Counted from the first letter of the stretch, positions 37,816 to 51,753 are shown. The stretch is 64,000 nucleotides of DNA from Megalopta genalis (GCF_051020955.1 NC_135027.1:9464532-9528531), one strand, 5' to 3'. The notes: generated from the sequence alone by a model not told the origin. Made by a program: numbers and translations.

Positions 37816-40690
37816 GGATTTGAATCTAACTTGTTTGTTTCGCAGGCAGTTGAATCTAAATCATTTATATCGCAAGTATTTGAAGCAAAATCATTTGTTT
37901 CGCTTTTATCTCGCATTGATTTGAAGCTAAATCATGTGTTTTCGAATGAATGTGAAGCTAACTCGCTTGTATCGCTTCCAGTTAAAGTTAAATCATTTAT
38001 ATCGCTAGTACTTGAAGCTAAACCATTTGTTTCGCATGGATTTGAAGCTAATCCTTCTACTTCGCGTTGCTTTGAATATAAATCATGTATTTTCGCATGA
38101 ATGTGAAGCTAACTCGTTTGTCTCGCTTCCAATTGAAGCTAAATCATTTATATCGCAAGTACTTGGAGCTAAATCATTTGTTTCGCATGGATTTGAAGCT
38201 AAACCTTCTACTTCGCATTGATTTGAAGCTAAATCGTGTGTTTCGAATGACTGTGAAGCTAACTCGTTTGTTTCTCATGCATTTGAAGATATATCGTTTA
38301 TATCGCAAGTATTTAAAGCTAAATCATTTGTGTCGCATGGATTTGAAGCTAAATCTTCTACTGCGCAATGCAAGGAAGATAAATCACGTGTTTCGCGTGG
38401 ATTTGAAGCTAACTCGTTTGTTTCGCATGCAGTTGAATCTAAATCATTTATATCGCAAGTATTTGAAGCTAAATTATTTGTTTCGCTTGGATATGAAGCT
38501 AAACCTTCTACTTCGCATTGATTTGAATCTAAATCATGTGTTTCGAATGAATGTGAATCTAAGTTGTTTGTTTCGCATGGAGTTGCATCTAAATCATTTA
38601 TATCGCAAGTATTTGAAGCTAAATCAATTGTTTCGCATGGATTTGAAGCCAAAGCTTTTACCTCGCATTGATTTGAAGCTAAATCATGTGTTTTCGCATG
38701 AATGTGAAGCTAACTCGCTTGTATCGCTTCCAGTTAAAGCTAAATCATTTATATCGCAAGTATTTGAAGCTAAATCATTTGTTTCGCATGGATTTGAAGC
38801 TAAATCATTTGTTTCGCATGGATTTGAAGCTAACTCGCATGTCTCGCTTCCAGTTGGAGCTAAGTCATTTATATCGCTAGTACTTGAAGCTAAACCATTT
38901 GTTTCGCATGGATTTGAAGCTAATCCTTCTACTTCGCGTTGCTTTGAATATAAATCATGTGTTTTCGTATGAATGTGAAGCTAACTCGTTTGTCTCGCTT
39001 CCAGTTGAAGCTAAATCATTTATATCGCAAGTACTTGGAGCTAAGTCATTTGTTTCGCATGGATTTGAAGCTAAACCTTCTACTTCGCATTGATTTGAAG
39101 CTAAATCATGTGTTTCGAATGACTGTGAAGCTAACTCGTTTGTTTCGCATGAATTTGAAGCTGTATCGTTTATATCGCAAGTATTTGAAGCTAAATCATT
39201 TGCTTCACATGGATTTGAAGCTAAAACTTCTACTCGGCATTGATTTGAATATAAATTTCGTGTTTTGCATGGATTTGAATCTAACTTGTTTGTTTCGCAT
39301 GCAGTTGGATCTAAATTATTTATATCGCAAGTATTTGAAGCTAAATCATTTGTTTCGCATGGATTTGAAGCTAAAACTTCTACACTGCAATGATTTGAAT
39401 CTAAATCTCGTGTTTTGCATGGATTTGAATCTAACTTGTTTGTTTCGCAGGCAGTTGAATCTAAATCATTTATATCGCAAGTATTTGAAGCAAAATCATT
39501 TGTTTCGCTTTTATCTCGCATTGATTTGAAGCTAAATCATGTGTTTTCGAATGAATGTGAAGCTAACTCGCTTGTATCGCTTCCAGTTAAAGTTAAATCA
39601 TTTATATCGCTAGTACTTGAAGCTAAACCATTTGTTTCGCATGGATTTGAAGCTAATCCTTCTACTTCGCGTTGCTTTGAATATAAATCATGTATTTTCG
39701 CATGAATGTGAAGCTAACTCGTTTGTCTCGCTTCCAATTGAAGCTAAATCATTTATATCGCAAGTACTTGGAGCTAAATCATTTGTTTCGCATGGATTTG
39801 AAGCTAAACCTTCTACTTCGCATTGATTTGAAGCTAAATCGTGTGTTTCGAATGACTGTGAAGCTAACTCGTTTGTTTCTCATGCATTTGAAGATATATC
39901 GTTTATATCGCAAGTATTTAAAGCTAAATCATTTGTGTCGCATGGATTTGAAGCTAAACCTTCTACTGCGCAATGCAAGGAAGATAAATCACGTGTTTCG
40001 CGTGGATTTGAAGCTAACTCGTTTGTTTCGCATGCAGTTGAATCTAAATCATTTATATCGCAAGTATTTGAAGCTAAATTATTTGTTTCGCTTGGATATG
40101 AAGCTAAACCTTCTACTTCGCATTGATTTGAATCTAAATCATGTGTTTCGAATGAATGTGAATCTAAGTTGTTTGTTTCGCATGGAGTTGCATCTAAATC
40201 ATTTATATCGCAAGTATTTGAAGCTAAATCAATTGTTTCGCATGGATTTGATGCCAAAGCTTTTACCTCGCATTGATTTGAAGCTAAATCATGTGTTTTC
40301 GCATGAATGTGAAGCTAACTCGCTTGTATCGCTTCCAGTTAAAGCTAAATCATTTATATCGCAAGTATTTGAAGCTAAATCATTTGTTTCGCATGGATTT
40401 GAAGCTAACTCGCATGTCTCGCTTCCAGTTGGAGCTAAGTCATTTATATCGCTAGTACTTGAAGCTAAACCATTTGTTTCGCATGGATTTGAAGCTAATC
40501 CTTCTACTTCGCGTTGCTTTGAATATAAATCATGTGTTTTCGAATGAATGTGAAGCTAACTCGTTTGTCTCGCTTCCAGTTGAAGCTAAATCATTTATAT
40601 CGCAAGTACTTGGAGCTAAGTCATTTGTTTCGCATGGATTTGAAGCTAAACCTTCTACTTCGCATTGATTTGAAGCTAAATCGTGTGTTT
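37816..40690. repeat. Tandem duplication, 1,605-bp period with a one-monomer indel
   Basis: About 37,816-39,115 is repeated at about 39,421-40,690. The offset is 1,605 bp on the left (38,085 with 39,690) and 1,575 bp on the right (38,957 with 40,532), because the first copy has two A monomers (38,763-38,792 and 38,793-38,822) where the second has one. The stretch between copies resembles 35,320-35,640. Each copy includes a 41-bp fused unit at its left end. Confidence 0.85.
37879..37919. other. 41-bp fused A/E unit (19-bp deletion at GCTT)
   Basis: The unit starts as an A monomer of the GCAAAATCATTTG type and, after GCTT, continues as the tail of the subdomain II E monomer GCTTTTACCTCGCATTGA (here with TATC). 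Both parents contain GCTT (A positions 24-27, E positions 13-16), and joining them there removes 19 bp from a 60-bp A-E pair. The same fused unit is present at 39,484-39,524 because it was copied with the 1,605-bp duplication. Confidence 0.8.
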
Positions 40691-41380
40691 CGAATGACTG
40701 TGAAGCAAACTCGTTTGTTTCTCATGCATTTGAAGATATATCGTTTATATCGCAAGTATTTGAAGCAAAATCATTTGTTTCGCATGCATTTGAAGCTAAA
40801 TCTTCTACCTCGCATTGATTTGAGGCTAAATCATGTGTTTCGAATTAATGTGAAGCTAACTCGTTTGTTTCGCATGGACTAGAAGCTAACTCGCTTGTTT
40901 CGCTTCCAGTTAAAGCTAAATCATTTATATCGCAAGTATTTGAAGGTAAATCATTTGTTTCGCATGGATTTGAAGCTAAACCTTCTACTTCGCATTGATT
41001 TGAAGCTAAATCATGTGTTTCGAATGACTGTGAAGCTAACTCGTTTGTTTCGCATGAATTTGAAGCTATATCGTTTATATCGCAAGTATTTGAAGCTAAA
41101 TCATTTGCTTCGCAAGTATTTGAAGCTAAATCATTTGCTTCGCATGGATTTGAAGCTAAAACTTCTACTCGGCATTGATTTGAATATAAATTTCGTGTTT
41201 TGCATGGATTTGAATCTAACTTGTTTGTTTCGCATGCAGTTGGATCTAAATTATTTATATCGCAAGTATTTGAAGCTAAATCATTTGTATCGCATGGATT
41301 TGAAGCTAAAACTTCTACTCGGCATTGATTTGAATATAAATCTCGTGTTTTGCATGGATTTGAATCTAACTTGTTTGTTT

Positions 41381-41680
41381 CGCATGCATTTGAAGATATA
41401 TCGTTTATATCGCAAGTATTTGAAGCTAAATCATTTGTGTCGCATGGATTTGAAGCTAAATCTTCTACTTCGCATTTATTTGAAGCTAAATCATGTGTTT
41501 CGAATAACTGTGAAGCTAACTCGTTTGTTTCGCATGCATTTGAAGATATATCGTTTATATCGCAAGTATTTGAAGCTAAATCATTTGTGTCGCATGGATT
41601 TGAAGCTAAATCTTCTATCTCGCATTGATTTGAGGCTAAATCATGTGTTTCGAATTAATGTGAAGCTAACTCGTTTGTTT
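41381..41680. repeat. Two adjacent, very similar 150-bp pentamers
   Basis: 41,381-41,530 and 41,531-41,680 align without gaps and differ at about six positions. Each contains GAAGATATATCGTTTATATC, ATTTGTGTCGCATGG, an E unit with ATCTTCTA, a D unit and a C unit. This is a clear local view of the pentamer as the working repeat period, because most neighbouring pentamers elsewhere are less alike. Confidence 0.85.
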
Positions 41681-43539
41681 CGCATGGATTAGAAGCTAAC
41701 TCGCTTGTTTCGCTTCCAGTTAAAGCTAAATCATTTATATCGCAAGTATTTGAAGGTAAATCATTTGTTTCGCATGGATTTGAAGCTAAACCTTCTACTT
41801 CGCATTGATTTGAATATAAATTTCGTGTTTTGCATGGATTTGAATCTAACTTGTTTGTTTCGCATGCAGTTGGATCTAAATTATTTATATCGCAAGTATT
41901 TGAAGCTAAATCATTTGTTTCGCATGGATTTGAAGCTAAAACTTCTACTCGGCATTGATTTGAATATAAATCTCGTGTTTTGCATGGATTTGAATCTAAC
42001 TCGCTTGTTTCGCTTCCAGTTAAAGCTAAATCATTTATATCGCAAGTATTTGAAGGTAAATCATTTGTTTCGCATGGATTTGAAGCTAAACCTTCTACTT
42101 CGCATTGATTTGAAGCTAAATCATGTGTTTCGAATGACTGTGAAGCTAACTCGTTTGTTTCGCATGCATTTGAAGATATATCGTTTATATCGCAAGTCTT
42201 TGAAGCTAAATCATTTGTGTCGCATGGATTTGAAGCTAAATCTTCTACCTCGCATTGATTTGAGGCTAAATCATGTGTTTCGAATTAATGTGAAGCTATC
42301 TCGTTTGTTTCGCATGGATTAGAAGCTAACTCGCTTGTTTCGCTTCCAGTTAAAGCTAAATCATTTATATCTCAAGTATTTGAAGGTAAATCATTTGTTT
42401 CGCATGGATTAGAAGCTAACTCGCATGTCTCGCTTCCAGTTGGAGCTAAGTCATTTATATCGCTAGTACTTGAAGCTAAACCATTTGTTTCGCATGGATT
42501 TGAAGCTAATCCTTCTACTTCGCGTTGCTTTGAAGATAAATCACGTGTTTTCGCATGAATGTGAAGCTAACTCGTTTGTCTCGCTTCCAGTTGAAGCTAA
42601 ATCATTTGTTTCGCATGGATTTGAAGCTAAATCTTGTTACCTCGCATTGATTTGAGGCTAAATCATGTGTTTCGAATTAATGTGAAGCTAACGCGTTTTT
42701 TTCGCATGCATTTGAAGATATATCGTTTATATCGCAAGTATTTAAAGCTAAATCATTTGTGTCGCATGGATTTGAAGCTAAACCTTCTACTGCGCAATGC
42801 AAGGAAGATAAATCACGTGTTTCGCGTGGATTTGAAGCTAACTCGTTTGTTTCGCATGCAGTTGAATCTAAATCATTTATATCGCAAGTATTTGAAGCTA
42901 AACCATTTGTTTCGCATGGTTTTGAAGCTAATCCTTCTACTTCGCGTTGCTTTGAATATAAATCATGTGTTTTCGCATGAATGTGAAGTTAACTCGTTTG
43001 TCTCGCTTCCAGTTGAAGCTAAATCATTTATATCGCAAGTACTTGAAGCTAAATCATTTGTTTCGCATGGATTTGAAGCTAACTCGCATGTCTCGCTTCC
43101 AGTTGGAGCTAAGTCATTTATATCGCTAGTACTTGAAGCTAAACCATTTGTTTCGCATGGATTTGAAGCTAATCCTTCTACTTCGCGTTGCTTTGAATAT
43201 AAATCATGTGTTTTCGCATGAATGGGAAGCTAACTCGTTTGTCTCGCTTCCAGTTGAAGCTAAATCATTTATATCGCAAGTACTTGAAGCTAAATCATTT
43301 GTTTCGCATGGATTTGAAGCTAAACCTTCTACTTCGCATTTATTTGAAGCTAACTCATGTGTTTCGAATGACTGTGAAGCTAACTCGTTTGTTTCTAATG
43401 CATTTGAAGATATATCGTTTATATCGCAAGTATTTGAAGCTAAATCATTTGTTTCGCATGAATTTGAAGCTAAATCTTCTACCTCGCATTGATTTGAGGC
43501 TAAATCATGTGTTTCGAATTAATGTGAAACTAACTCGTT

Positions 43540-44927
43540 TGTTTCGCATGGATTAGAACCTAACTCGCTTGTTTCGCTTCCAGTTAAAGCTAAATCATTT
43601 ATATCGCAAGTATTTGAAGGTAAATCATTTGTTTCGCATGGATTTGAAGCTAAACCTTCTACTTCGCATTGATTTGAAGCTAAATCATGTGTTTCGAATG
43701 ACTGTGAAGCTAACTCGTTTGTTTCGCATTTATTTGAAGCTAAAACTTCTACTCGGCATTGATTGGAATATAAATCTCGTGTTTTGCATGGATTTGATTC
43801 TAACTTGTTTGTTTCGCATGCAGTTGAATCTAAATCATTTATATCGCAAGTATTTGAAGCAAAATCATTTGTTTGTCTTGGATTTGAAGCTAAACCTTCT
43901 TCTTCGCATTGGTTTGAAGATAAATCATGTGTTTCGAATGACTGTGAAGCTAACTCGTTTGTTTCGCATGCATTTGAATCTATATCGTTTATATCGCAAG
44001 TATTTGAAGGCAAATCATTTGTTTCGCAAGGATTTGAAACTAAAACTTCTACTCCGCATTGATTTAAATCTAAATCTCTTTTCTCGCATTGATTTGAATC
44101 TAACTTGTTTGTTTCGCATGGAGTTGCATCTAAATCATTTATATCGCAAGTATTTGAAGCTAAATCATTTGTTTCGCATGGATTTGAAGCCAAAGCTTTT
44201 ACCTCGCATTGATTTGAAGCTAAATCATGTGTTTTCGCATGAATGTGAAGCTAACTCGTTTGTATCGCTTCCAGTTAAAGCTAAATCATTTATATCGCAA
44301 GTATTTGAAGCTAAATCATTTGTTTCGCATGGATTTGAAGCTAATCCTTCTACTTCGCGTTGCTTTGAATATAAATCATGTGTTTTCGCATGAATGTGAA
44401 GCTAACTCGTTTGTCTCGCTTCCAGTTGAAGCTAAATCATTTATATCGCAAGTACTTGGAGCTAAATCATTTGTTTCGCATGGATTTGAAGCTAAATCTT
44501 CTACCTCGCATTGATTTGAAGCTAAATCGTGTGTTTCGAATGACTGTGAAGCTAACTCGTTTGTTTCGCATGGATTAGAACCTAACTCGCTTGTTTCGCT
44601 TCCAGTTAAAGCTAAATCATTTATATCGCAAGTATTTGAAGGTAAATCATTTGTTTCGCATGGATTTGAAGCTAAACCTTCTACTTCGCATTGATTTGAA
44701 GCTAAATCATGTGTTTCGAATGACTGTGAAGCTAACTCGTTTGTTTCGCATTTATTTGAAGCTAAAACTTCTACTCGGCATTGATTTGAATATAAATCTC
44801 GTGTTTTGCATGGATTTGAATCTAACTTGTTTGTTTCGCATGCAGTTGAATCTAAATCATTTATATCGCAAGTATTTGAAGCAAAATCATTTGTTTGTCT
44901 TGGATTTGAAGCTAAACCTTCTATTTC
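43540..44927. repeat. Short block pair at 1,022-bp offset
   Basis: About 43,540-43,905 matches about 44,562-44,927 (43,569 with 44,591). Both run from GATTAGAACCTAACTCGC through GCATTTATTTGAAGC and CTCGGCATTG to ATTTGTTTGTCTTGG. A similar run occurs at about 47,320-47,640. The left copy has GATTGGAATATAAATC where the others read GATTTGAATATAAATC. Confidence 0.7.
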
Positions 44928-45099
44928 GCATTGATTTGAAGCTAAATCATGTGTTTCGAATGAATGTGAAGCTAACTCGTTTGTTTCGCATGCATTTGAA
45001 GCTATATCGTTTATATCGCAAGTATTTGAAGGCAAATCATTTGTTTCGCAAGGATTTGAAGCTAACTCGCATGTTTCGCTTCCAGTTGGTGCTAAATCA

Positions 45100-47405
45100 T
45101 TTATATCGCTAGTATTTGAAACTAAATCATTTGTTTCGCATGGATTTGGAGCTAAACCTTCTACTTCGCATTGGTTTGAAGATAAATCATGTGTTTCGAA
45201 TGACTGTGAAGCTAACTCGTTTGTTTCGCATGCATTTGAATCTATATCGTTTATACCGCAAGTATTTGAAGGCAAAACATTTGTTTCGCAAGGATTTGAC
45301 GCTAAAACTTCTACTCCGCATTGATTTAAATCTAAATCTCATTTCTCGCATTGATTTGAATCTAACTTGTTTGTTTCGCATGGAGTTGCATCTAAATCAT
45401 TTATATCGCAATTATTTGAAGCTAAATCATTTGTTTCGCATGGATTTGAAGCCAAAGCTTTTACCTCGCATTGATTTGAAGCTAAATCATGTGTTTTCGC
45501 ATGAATGTGAAGCTAACTCGTTTGTCTCGCTTCCAGTTGAAGCTAAATCATTTATATCGCAAGTATTTGAGCTAAATCATTTGTTTCGCATGGATTTGAA
45601 GCTAACTCGCATGTCTCGCTTCCAGTTAGAGCTAAGTCATTTATATCGCTAGTACTTGAAGCTAAACCATTTGTTTCGCATGGATTTGAAGCTAATCCTT
45701 CTACTTCGCGTTGCTTTGAATATAAATCATGTGTTTTCGCATGAATGTGAAGCTAACTCGTTTGTCTCGCTTCCAGTTGAAGCTAAATCATTTATATCGC
45801 AAGTACTTGGAGCTAAATCATTTGTTTCGCATGGATTTGAAGCTAAACCTTCTACTTCGCATTGATTTGAAGCTAAATCGTGTGTTTCGAATGACTGTGA
45901 AGCTAACTCGTTTTTTATCATGCATTTGAAGATATATCGTTTATATCGCAAGTATTTGAAGCAAAATCATTTGTTTCGCATGGATTTGAAGCTAAATCTT
46001 CTACCTCGCATTGATTTGAGGCTAAATCATGTGTTTCGAATTAATGTGAAGCTAACTCGTTTGTTTCGCATGGATTAGAAGCTAACTCGCTTGTTTCGCT
46101 TCCAGTTAAAGCTAAATCATTTATATCGCAAGTATTTGAAGGTAAGTCATTTGTTTCGCATGGATTAGAAGCTAAACCTTCTACTTCGCATTGATTTGAA
46201 GCTAAATCATGTGTTTCGAATGACTGTGAAGCTAACTCGTTTGTTTCGCATGCATTTGAAGATATATCGTTTATATCGCAAGTATTTGAAGCTAAATCAT
46301 TTGTGTCGCATGGATTTGAAGCTAAATCTTCTACCTCGCATTGATTTGAGGCTAAATCATGTGTTTCGAATGACTGTGAAGCTATCTCGTTTGTTTCGCA
46401 TGCATTTGAAGATATATCGTTTATATCCCAAGTATTTGAAGCAAAATCATTCGTTTGTCTTGGATTTGAAGCAAAATCTTCTATTTCGCATTGATTTGAA
46501 GCTAAATCATGTGTTTCGAATGACTGTGAAGCTAACTCGTTTGTTTCGCATGAATTTGAAGCTATATCGTTTATATCGCAAGTATTTGAAACTAAATCAT
46601 TTGTTTCGCAAGAGTTTGAAACTAAAACTTGTACTCCGCATTGATTTAAATCTAAATCTCTTTTTTCGCATGGATTTGAATCTAACTTGTTTGTTTCGCA
46701 TGCATTTGAATCTAAATCATTTATATCGCAAGTATTTGAAGCAAAACCATTTGTTTCGCTTGGATTTGAAGCTAATTCTTCTACTTCGCATTGATTTGAT
46801 GCTAAATCATGTGTTTCGAATGAATGTGAAGCCAACTCGTTTGTTTCGCATGCATTTGAAGTTATATCGTTTATATCGCAAGTACTTGAAGCTAAATCAT
46901 TTGTTTCGCATGGATTTGAAGCTAACTCGCATGTCTCGCTTCCAGTTGGTGCTAAGTCATTTATATCGCTAGTACTTGAAGCTAAATCATTTGTTTCGCA
47001 TCGATTTGAAGCTAAACCTTCTACTTCGCATTGCTTGGAAGATAAATCATGTATTTCGCGTGGATTTGAATCTAACTCGATTGATTCGCTTCCAGTTGAA
47101 GCTAAATCATTTATATCTCAAGTATTTGAAGCTAAATCATTTGTTTCGCATGGATTTGAAGCTCAATCTTCTACTTCGCATTGATTTGAAGCTAAATCGT
47201 GTGTTTCGAATGAATGTGAATCTAACTCGTTTTTTCGCACGCATTTGAAGCTATATCGTTTATATCGCAAGTATTTGAAGCTAAATCATTCGTTCCGCAT
47301 GAATTAGAAGCTAACTCGCTTGTTCCGCTTCCAGTTAAAGCTATATCGTTTATATCGCAAGTATTTGAAGCTAAATCATTTGTTTCGCTTGGATTTGAAG
47401 CTAAA
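45100..47405. repeat. 2.3-kb block, copy 1 (partner 49,088-51,753)
   Basis: Matches the later block at offset 3,988 bp up to about 46,350 (45,656 with 49,644) and at 4,348 bp after that (46,976 with 51,324; 47,222 with 51,570). Shared rarities are the 29-bp unit GTATTTGAGCTAAATC (about 45,564/49,552), GCAAGAGTTTGAAAC, and the TCGTTTTTTCGCACGC 29-bp unit. The 360-bp difference is an expansion in the later copy. Confidence 0.8.
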
Positions 47406-49087
47406 CCTTCTACTTCGCATTGATTTGAAGCTAAATCATGTGTTTCGAATGACTGTGAAGCTAACTCGTTTGTTTCGCATTTATTTGAAGCTAAAACTTC
47501 TACTCGGCATTGATTTGAATATAAATCTCGTGTTTTGCATGGATTTGAATCTAACTTGTTTGTTTCGCATGCAGTTGAATCTAAATCATTTATATCGCAA
47601 GTATTTGAAGCAAAATCATTTGTTTGTCTTGGATTTGAAGCTAAACCTTCTATTTCGCATTGATTTGAAGCTAAATCATGTGTTTCGAATGAATGTGAAG
47701 CTAACTCGTTTGTTTCGCATGCATTTGAAGCTATATCGTTTATATCGCAAGTACTTGAAGCCAAATCATTTGTTTCGCATGGATTTGAAGCTAACTCGCA
47801 TGTTTCGCTTCCAGTTAGTGCTAAATCATTTATATCGCTAGTATTTGAAACTAAATCATTTGTTTCGCATGGATTTGAAGCTAAACCTTCTTCTTCGCAT
47901 TGGTTTGAAGATAAATCACGTGTTTCGAATGACTGTGAAGCTAACTCGTTTGTTTCGCATGCATTTGAATCTATATCGTTTATATCGCAAGTATTTGAAG
48001 GCAAATCATTTGTTTCTCAAGGATTTGAAGCTAAAACTTCTACTCCGCATTGATTTAAATCTAAATCTCTTTTCTCGCATGGATTTGAATCTAGCTTGTT
48101 TTTTCGCATGCAGTTGAATCTAAATCATATAAATCGCAAGTATTTGAAGCAAAATCATTTGTTTCGCTTGGATTTGAAGCTAAATCTTCTACTTCGCATT
48201 GATTTGAAGCTAAATCATGTGTTTCGAATGATTGTGAATCTAAGTTGTTTGTTTCGCATGCAGTTGAATCTAATCCATTTATATCGCAAGTATTGGAAGC
48301 TAAATCATTTGTTTCGCAAGGATTTGAAGCTAAAACTTCTACTCGGCATTGATTTAATTCCAAATCTCGTGTTTTGCACGGATTTGAATCTAACTTGTTT
48401 GTTTCGCATGCAGTTGAATCTAAATCATTTATATCCCAAGTATTTGAAGGCAAATCATTTGTTTCGCAAGGATTTGAAGCTAACTCGCATGTCTCGCTTC
48501 CAGTTGGAGCTAAATCATTTATATCGCAAGTATTTGAAGCTAAATCATTTGTTTCACATGGATTTGAAGCTAAATCTTCTACTTCGCATTGATTTGAAGC
48601 TAAATCATGTGTTTCGAATGAATGTGAATCTAACTAGTTTCTTTCGCTTGGATTTGAAGCTAATCTTTCTACTTCGCATTGATTTGAAGCTAAATCATGT
48701 GTTTCGAATGACTGTGAAGCTAACTCGTTTGTTTCGCATTTATTTGAAGCTAAAACTTCTACTCGGCATTGATTTGAATATAAATCTCGTGTTTTGCATG
48801 GATTTGAATCTAACTTGTTTGTTTCGCATGCAGTTGAATCTAAATCATTTATATCGCAAGTATTTGAAGCAAAATCATTTGTTTGTCTTGGATTTGAAGC
48901 TAAACCTTCTATTTCGCATTGATTTGAAGCTAAATAATGTGTTTCGAATGAATGTGAAGCTAACTCGTTTGTTTTGCATGCATTTGAAGCTATATCGTTT
49001 ATATCGCATGTACTTAATGCCAAATCATTTGTTTCGCATGGATTTGAAGCTAACTCGCATGTTTCGCTTCCAGTTGGTGCTAAATCA

Positions 49088-51753
49088 TTTATATCGCTAG
49101 TATTTGAAACTAAATCATTTGTTTCGCATGGATTTGAAGCTAAACCTTCTACTTCGCATTGGTTTGAAGATAAATCATGTGTTTCGAATGACTGTGAAGC
49201 TAACTCGTCTGTTTCGCATGCATTTGAATCTATATCGTTTATATCGCAAGTATTTGAAGGCAAAACATTTGTTTCGCAAGGATTTGACGCTAAAACTTCT
49301 ACTCCGCATTGATTTAAATCTAAATCTCATTTCTCGCATTGATTTGAATCTAACTTGTTTGTTTCGCATGGAGTTGCATCTAAATCATTTATATCGCAAG
49401 TATTTGAAGCTAAATCATTTGTTTCGCATGGATTTGAAGCCAAAGCTTTTACCTCGCATTGATTTGAAGCTAAATCATGTGTTTTCGCATGAATGTGAAG
49501 CTAACTCGTTTGTCTCGCTTCCAGTTGAAGCTAAATCATTTATATCGCAAGTATTTGAGCTAAATCATTTGTTTCGCATGGATTTGAAGCTAACTCGCAT
49601 GTCTCGCTTCCAGTTAGAGCTAAGTCATTTATATCGCTAGTACTTGAAGCTAAACCATTTGTTTCGCATGGATTTGAAGCTAATCCTTCTACTTCGCGTT
49701 GCTTTGAATATAAATCATGTGTTTTCGCATGAATGTGAAGCTAACTCGTTTGTCTCGCTTCCAGTTGAAGCTAAATCATTTATATCGCAAGTACTTGGAG
49801 CTAAATCATTTGTTTCGCATGGATTTGAAGCTAAACCTTCTACTTCGCATTGATTTGAAGCTAAATCGTGTGTTTCGAATGACTGTGAACCTAACTCGTT
49901 TTTTCTCATGCATTTGAAGATATATCGTTTATATCGCAAGTATTTGAAGCAAAATCATTTGTTTCGCATGGATTTGAAGCTAAATCTTCTACCTCGCATT
50001 GATTTGAGGCTAAATCATGTGTTTCGAATTAATGTGAAGCTAACTCGTTTGTTTCGCATGGATTAGAAGCTAACTCGCTTGTTTCGCTTCCAGTTAAAGC
50101 TAAATCATTTATATCGCAAGTATTTGAATGTAAGTCATTTGTTTCGCATGGATTAGAAGCTAAACCTTCTACTTCGCATTGATTTGAAGCTAAATCATGT
50201 GTTTCGAATGACTGTGAAGCTAACTCGTTTGTTTCGCATGCATTTGAAGATATATCGTTTATATCGCAAGTATTTGAAGCTAAATCATTTGTGGCGCATG
50301 GATTTGAAGCTAAATCTTCTACCTCGCATTGATTTGAGGCTACATCATGTGTTTCGAATTAATGTGAAGCTAACTCGTTTGTTTCGCATGGATTAGAAGC
50401 TAACTCGCTTGTTTCGCTTCCAGTTAAAGCTAAATCATTTATATCGCAAGTATTTGAAGGTAAATCATTTGTTTCGCATGGATTTGAAGCTAAATCTTCT
50501 ACCTCGCATTGATTTGAGGCTAAATCATGTGTTTCGAATTAATGTGAAGCTAACTCGTTTGTTTCGCATGGATTAGAACCTAACTCGCTTGTTTCGCTTC
50601 CAGTTAAAGCTAAATCATTTATATCGCAAGTATTTGAAGGTAAATCATTTGTTTCGCATGGATTTAAAGCTAAACCTTCTACTTCGCATTGATTTGAAGC
50701 TAAATCATGTGTGTCGAATGACTGTGAAGCTATCTCGTTTGTTTCGCATGCATTTGAAGATATATCGTTTATATCCCAAGTATTTGAAGCAAAATCATTT
50801 GTTTGTGTTGGATTTGAAGCAAAATCTTCTATTTCGCATTGATTTGAATCTAAATCATGTGTTTCGAATGACTGTGAAGCTAACTCGTTTGTTTCGCATG
50901 AATTTGAAGCTATATCGTTTATATCGCAAGTATTTGAAACTAAATCATTTGTTTCGCAAGAGTTTGAAACTAAAACTTGTACTCCGCATTGATTTAAATC
51001 TAAATCTCTTTTTTCGCATGGATTTGAATCTAACTTGTTTGTTTCGCATGCATTTGAATCTAAATCATTTATATCGCAAGTATTTGAAGCAAAACCATTT
51101 GTTTCGCTTGGATTGGAAGCTAATTCTTCTACTTCGCATTGATTTGATGCTAAATCATGTGTTTCGAATGAATGTGAAGCCAACTCGTTTGTTTCGCATG
51201 CATTTGAAGTTATATCGTTTATATCGCAAGTACTTGAAGCTAAATCATTTGTTTCGCATGGATTTGAAGCTAACTCGCATGTCTCGCTTCCAGTTGGTGC
51301 TAAGTCATTTATATCGCTAGTACTTGAAGCTAAATCATTTGTTTCGCATCGATTTGAAGCTAAACCTTCTACTTCGCATTGCTTGGAAGATAAATCATGT
51401 ATTTCGCGTGGATTTGAATCTAACTCGATTGATTCGCTTCCAGTTGAAGCTAAATCATTTATATCTCAAGTATTTGAAGCTAAATCATTTGTTTCGCATG
51501 GATTTGAAGCTCAATCTTCTACTTCGCATTGATTTGAAGCTAAATCGTGTGTTTCGAATGAATGTGAATCTAACTCGTTTTTTCGCACGCATTTGAAGCT
51601 ATATCGTTTATATCGCAAGTATTTGAAGCTAAATCATTCGTTCCGCATGAATTAGAAGCTAACTCGCTTGTTCCGCTCCCAGTTAAAGCTATATCGTTTA
51701 TATCGCAAGTATTTGAAGCTAAATCATTTGTTTCGCTTGGATTTGAAGCTAAA
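49088..51753. repeat. 2.7-kb block, copy 2 (partner 45,100-47,405)
   Basis: Second copy of the preceding block, longer by 360 bp. Single-base differences include GTGGCGCATGG against GTGTCGCATGG (50,292/46,304) and GTGTGTCGAATG against GTGTTTCGAATG (50,709/46,361). After about 51,750 it leaves the partner and resembles 48,170-48,310. Confidence 0.8.
50339..50698. repeat. 360-bp local expansion (two 180-bp repeats)
   Basis: This 12-monomer stretch is absent from the sister block at 46,350. It consists of two rounds of a 180-bp, six-monomer cycle that includes the D unit GTTTCGAATTAATGTG, GATTAGAAGC or GATTAGAACC, and the C unit CTTCCAGTTAAAGC. Its own inner copies are 180 bp apart (50,341 with 50,521). 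Similar six-monomer cycles are seen near 52,540-52,780 and 57,610-57,850. Confidence 0.75.
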
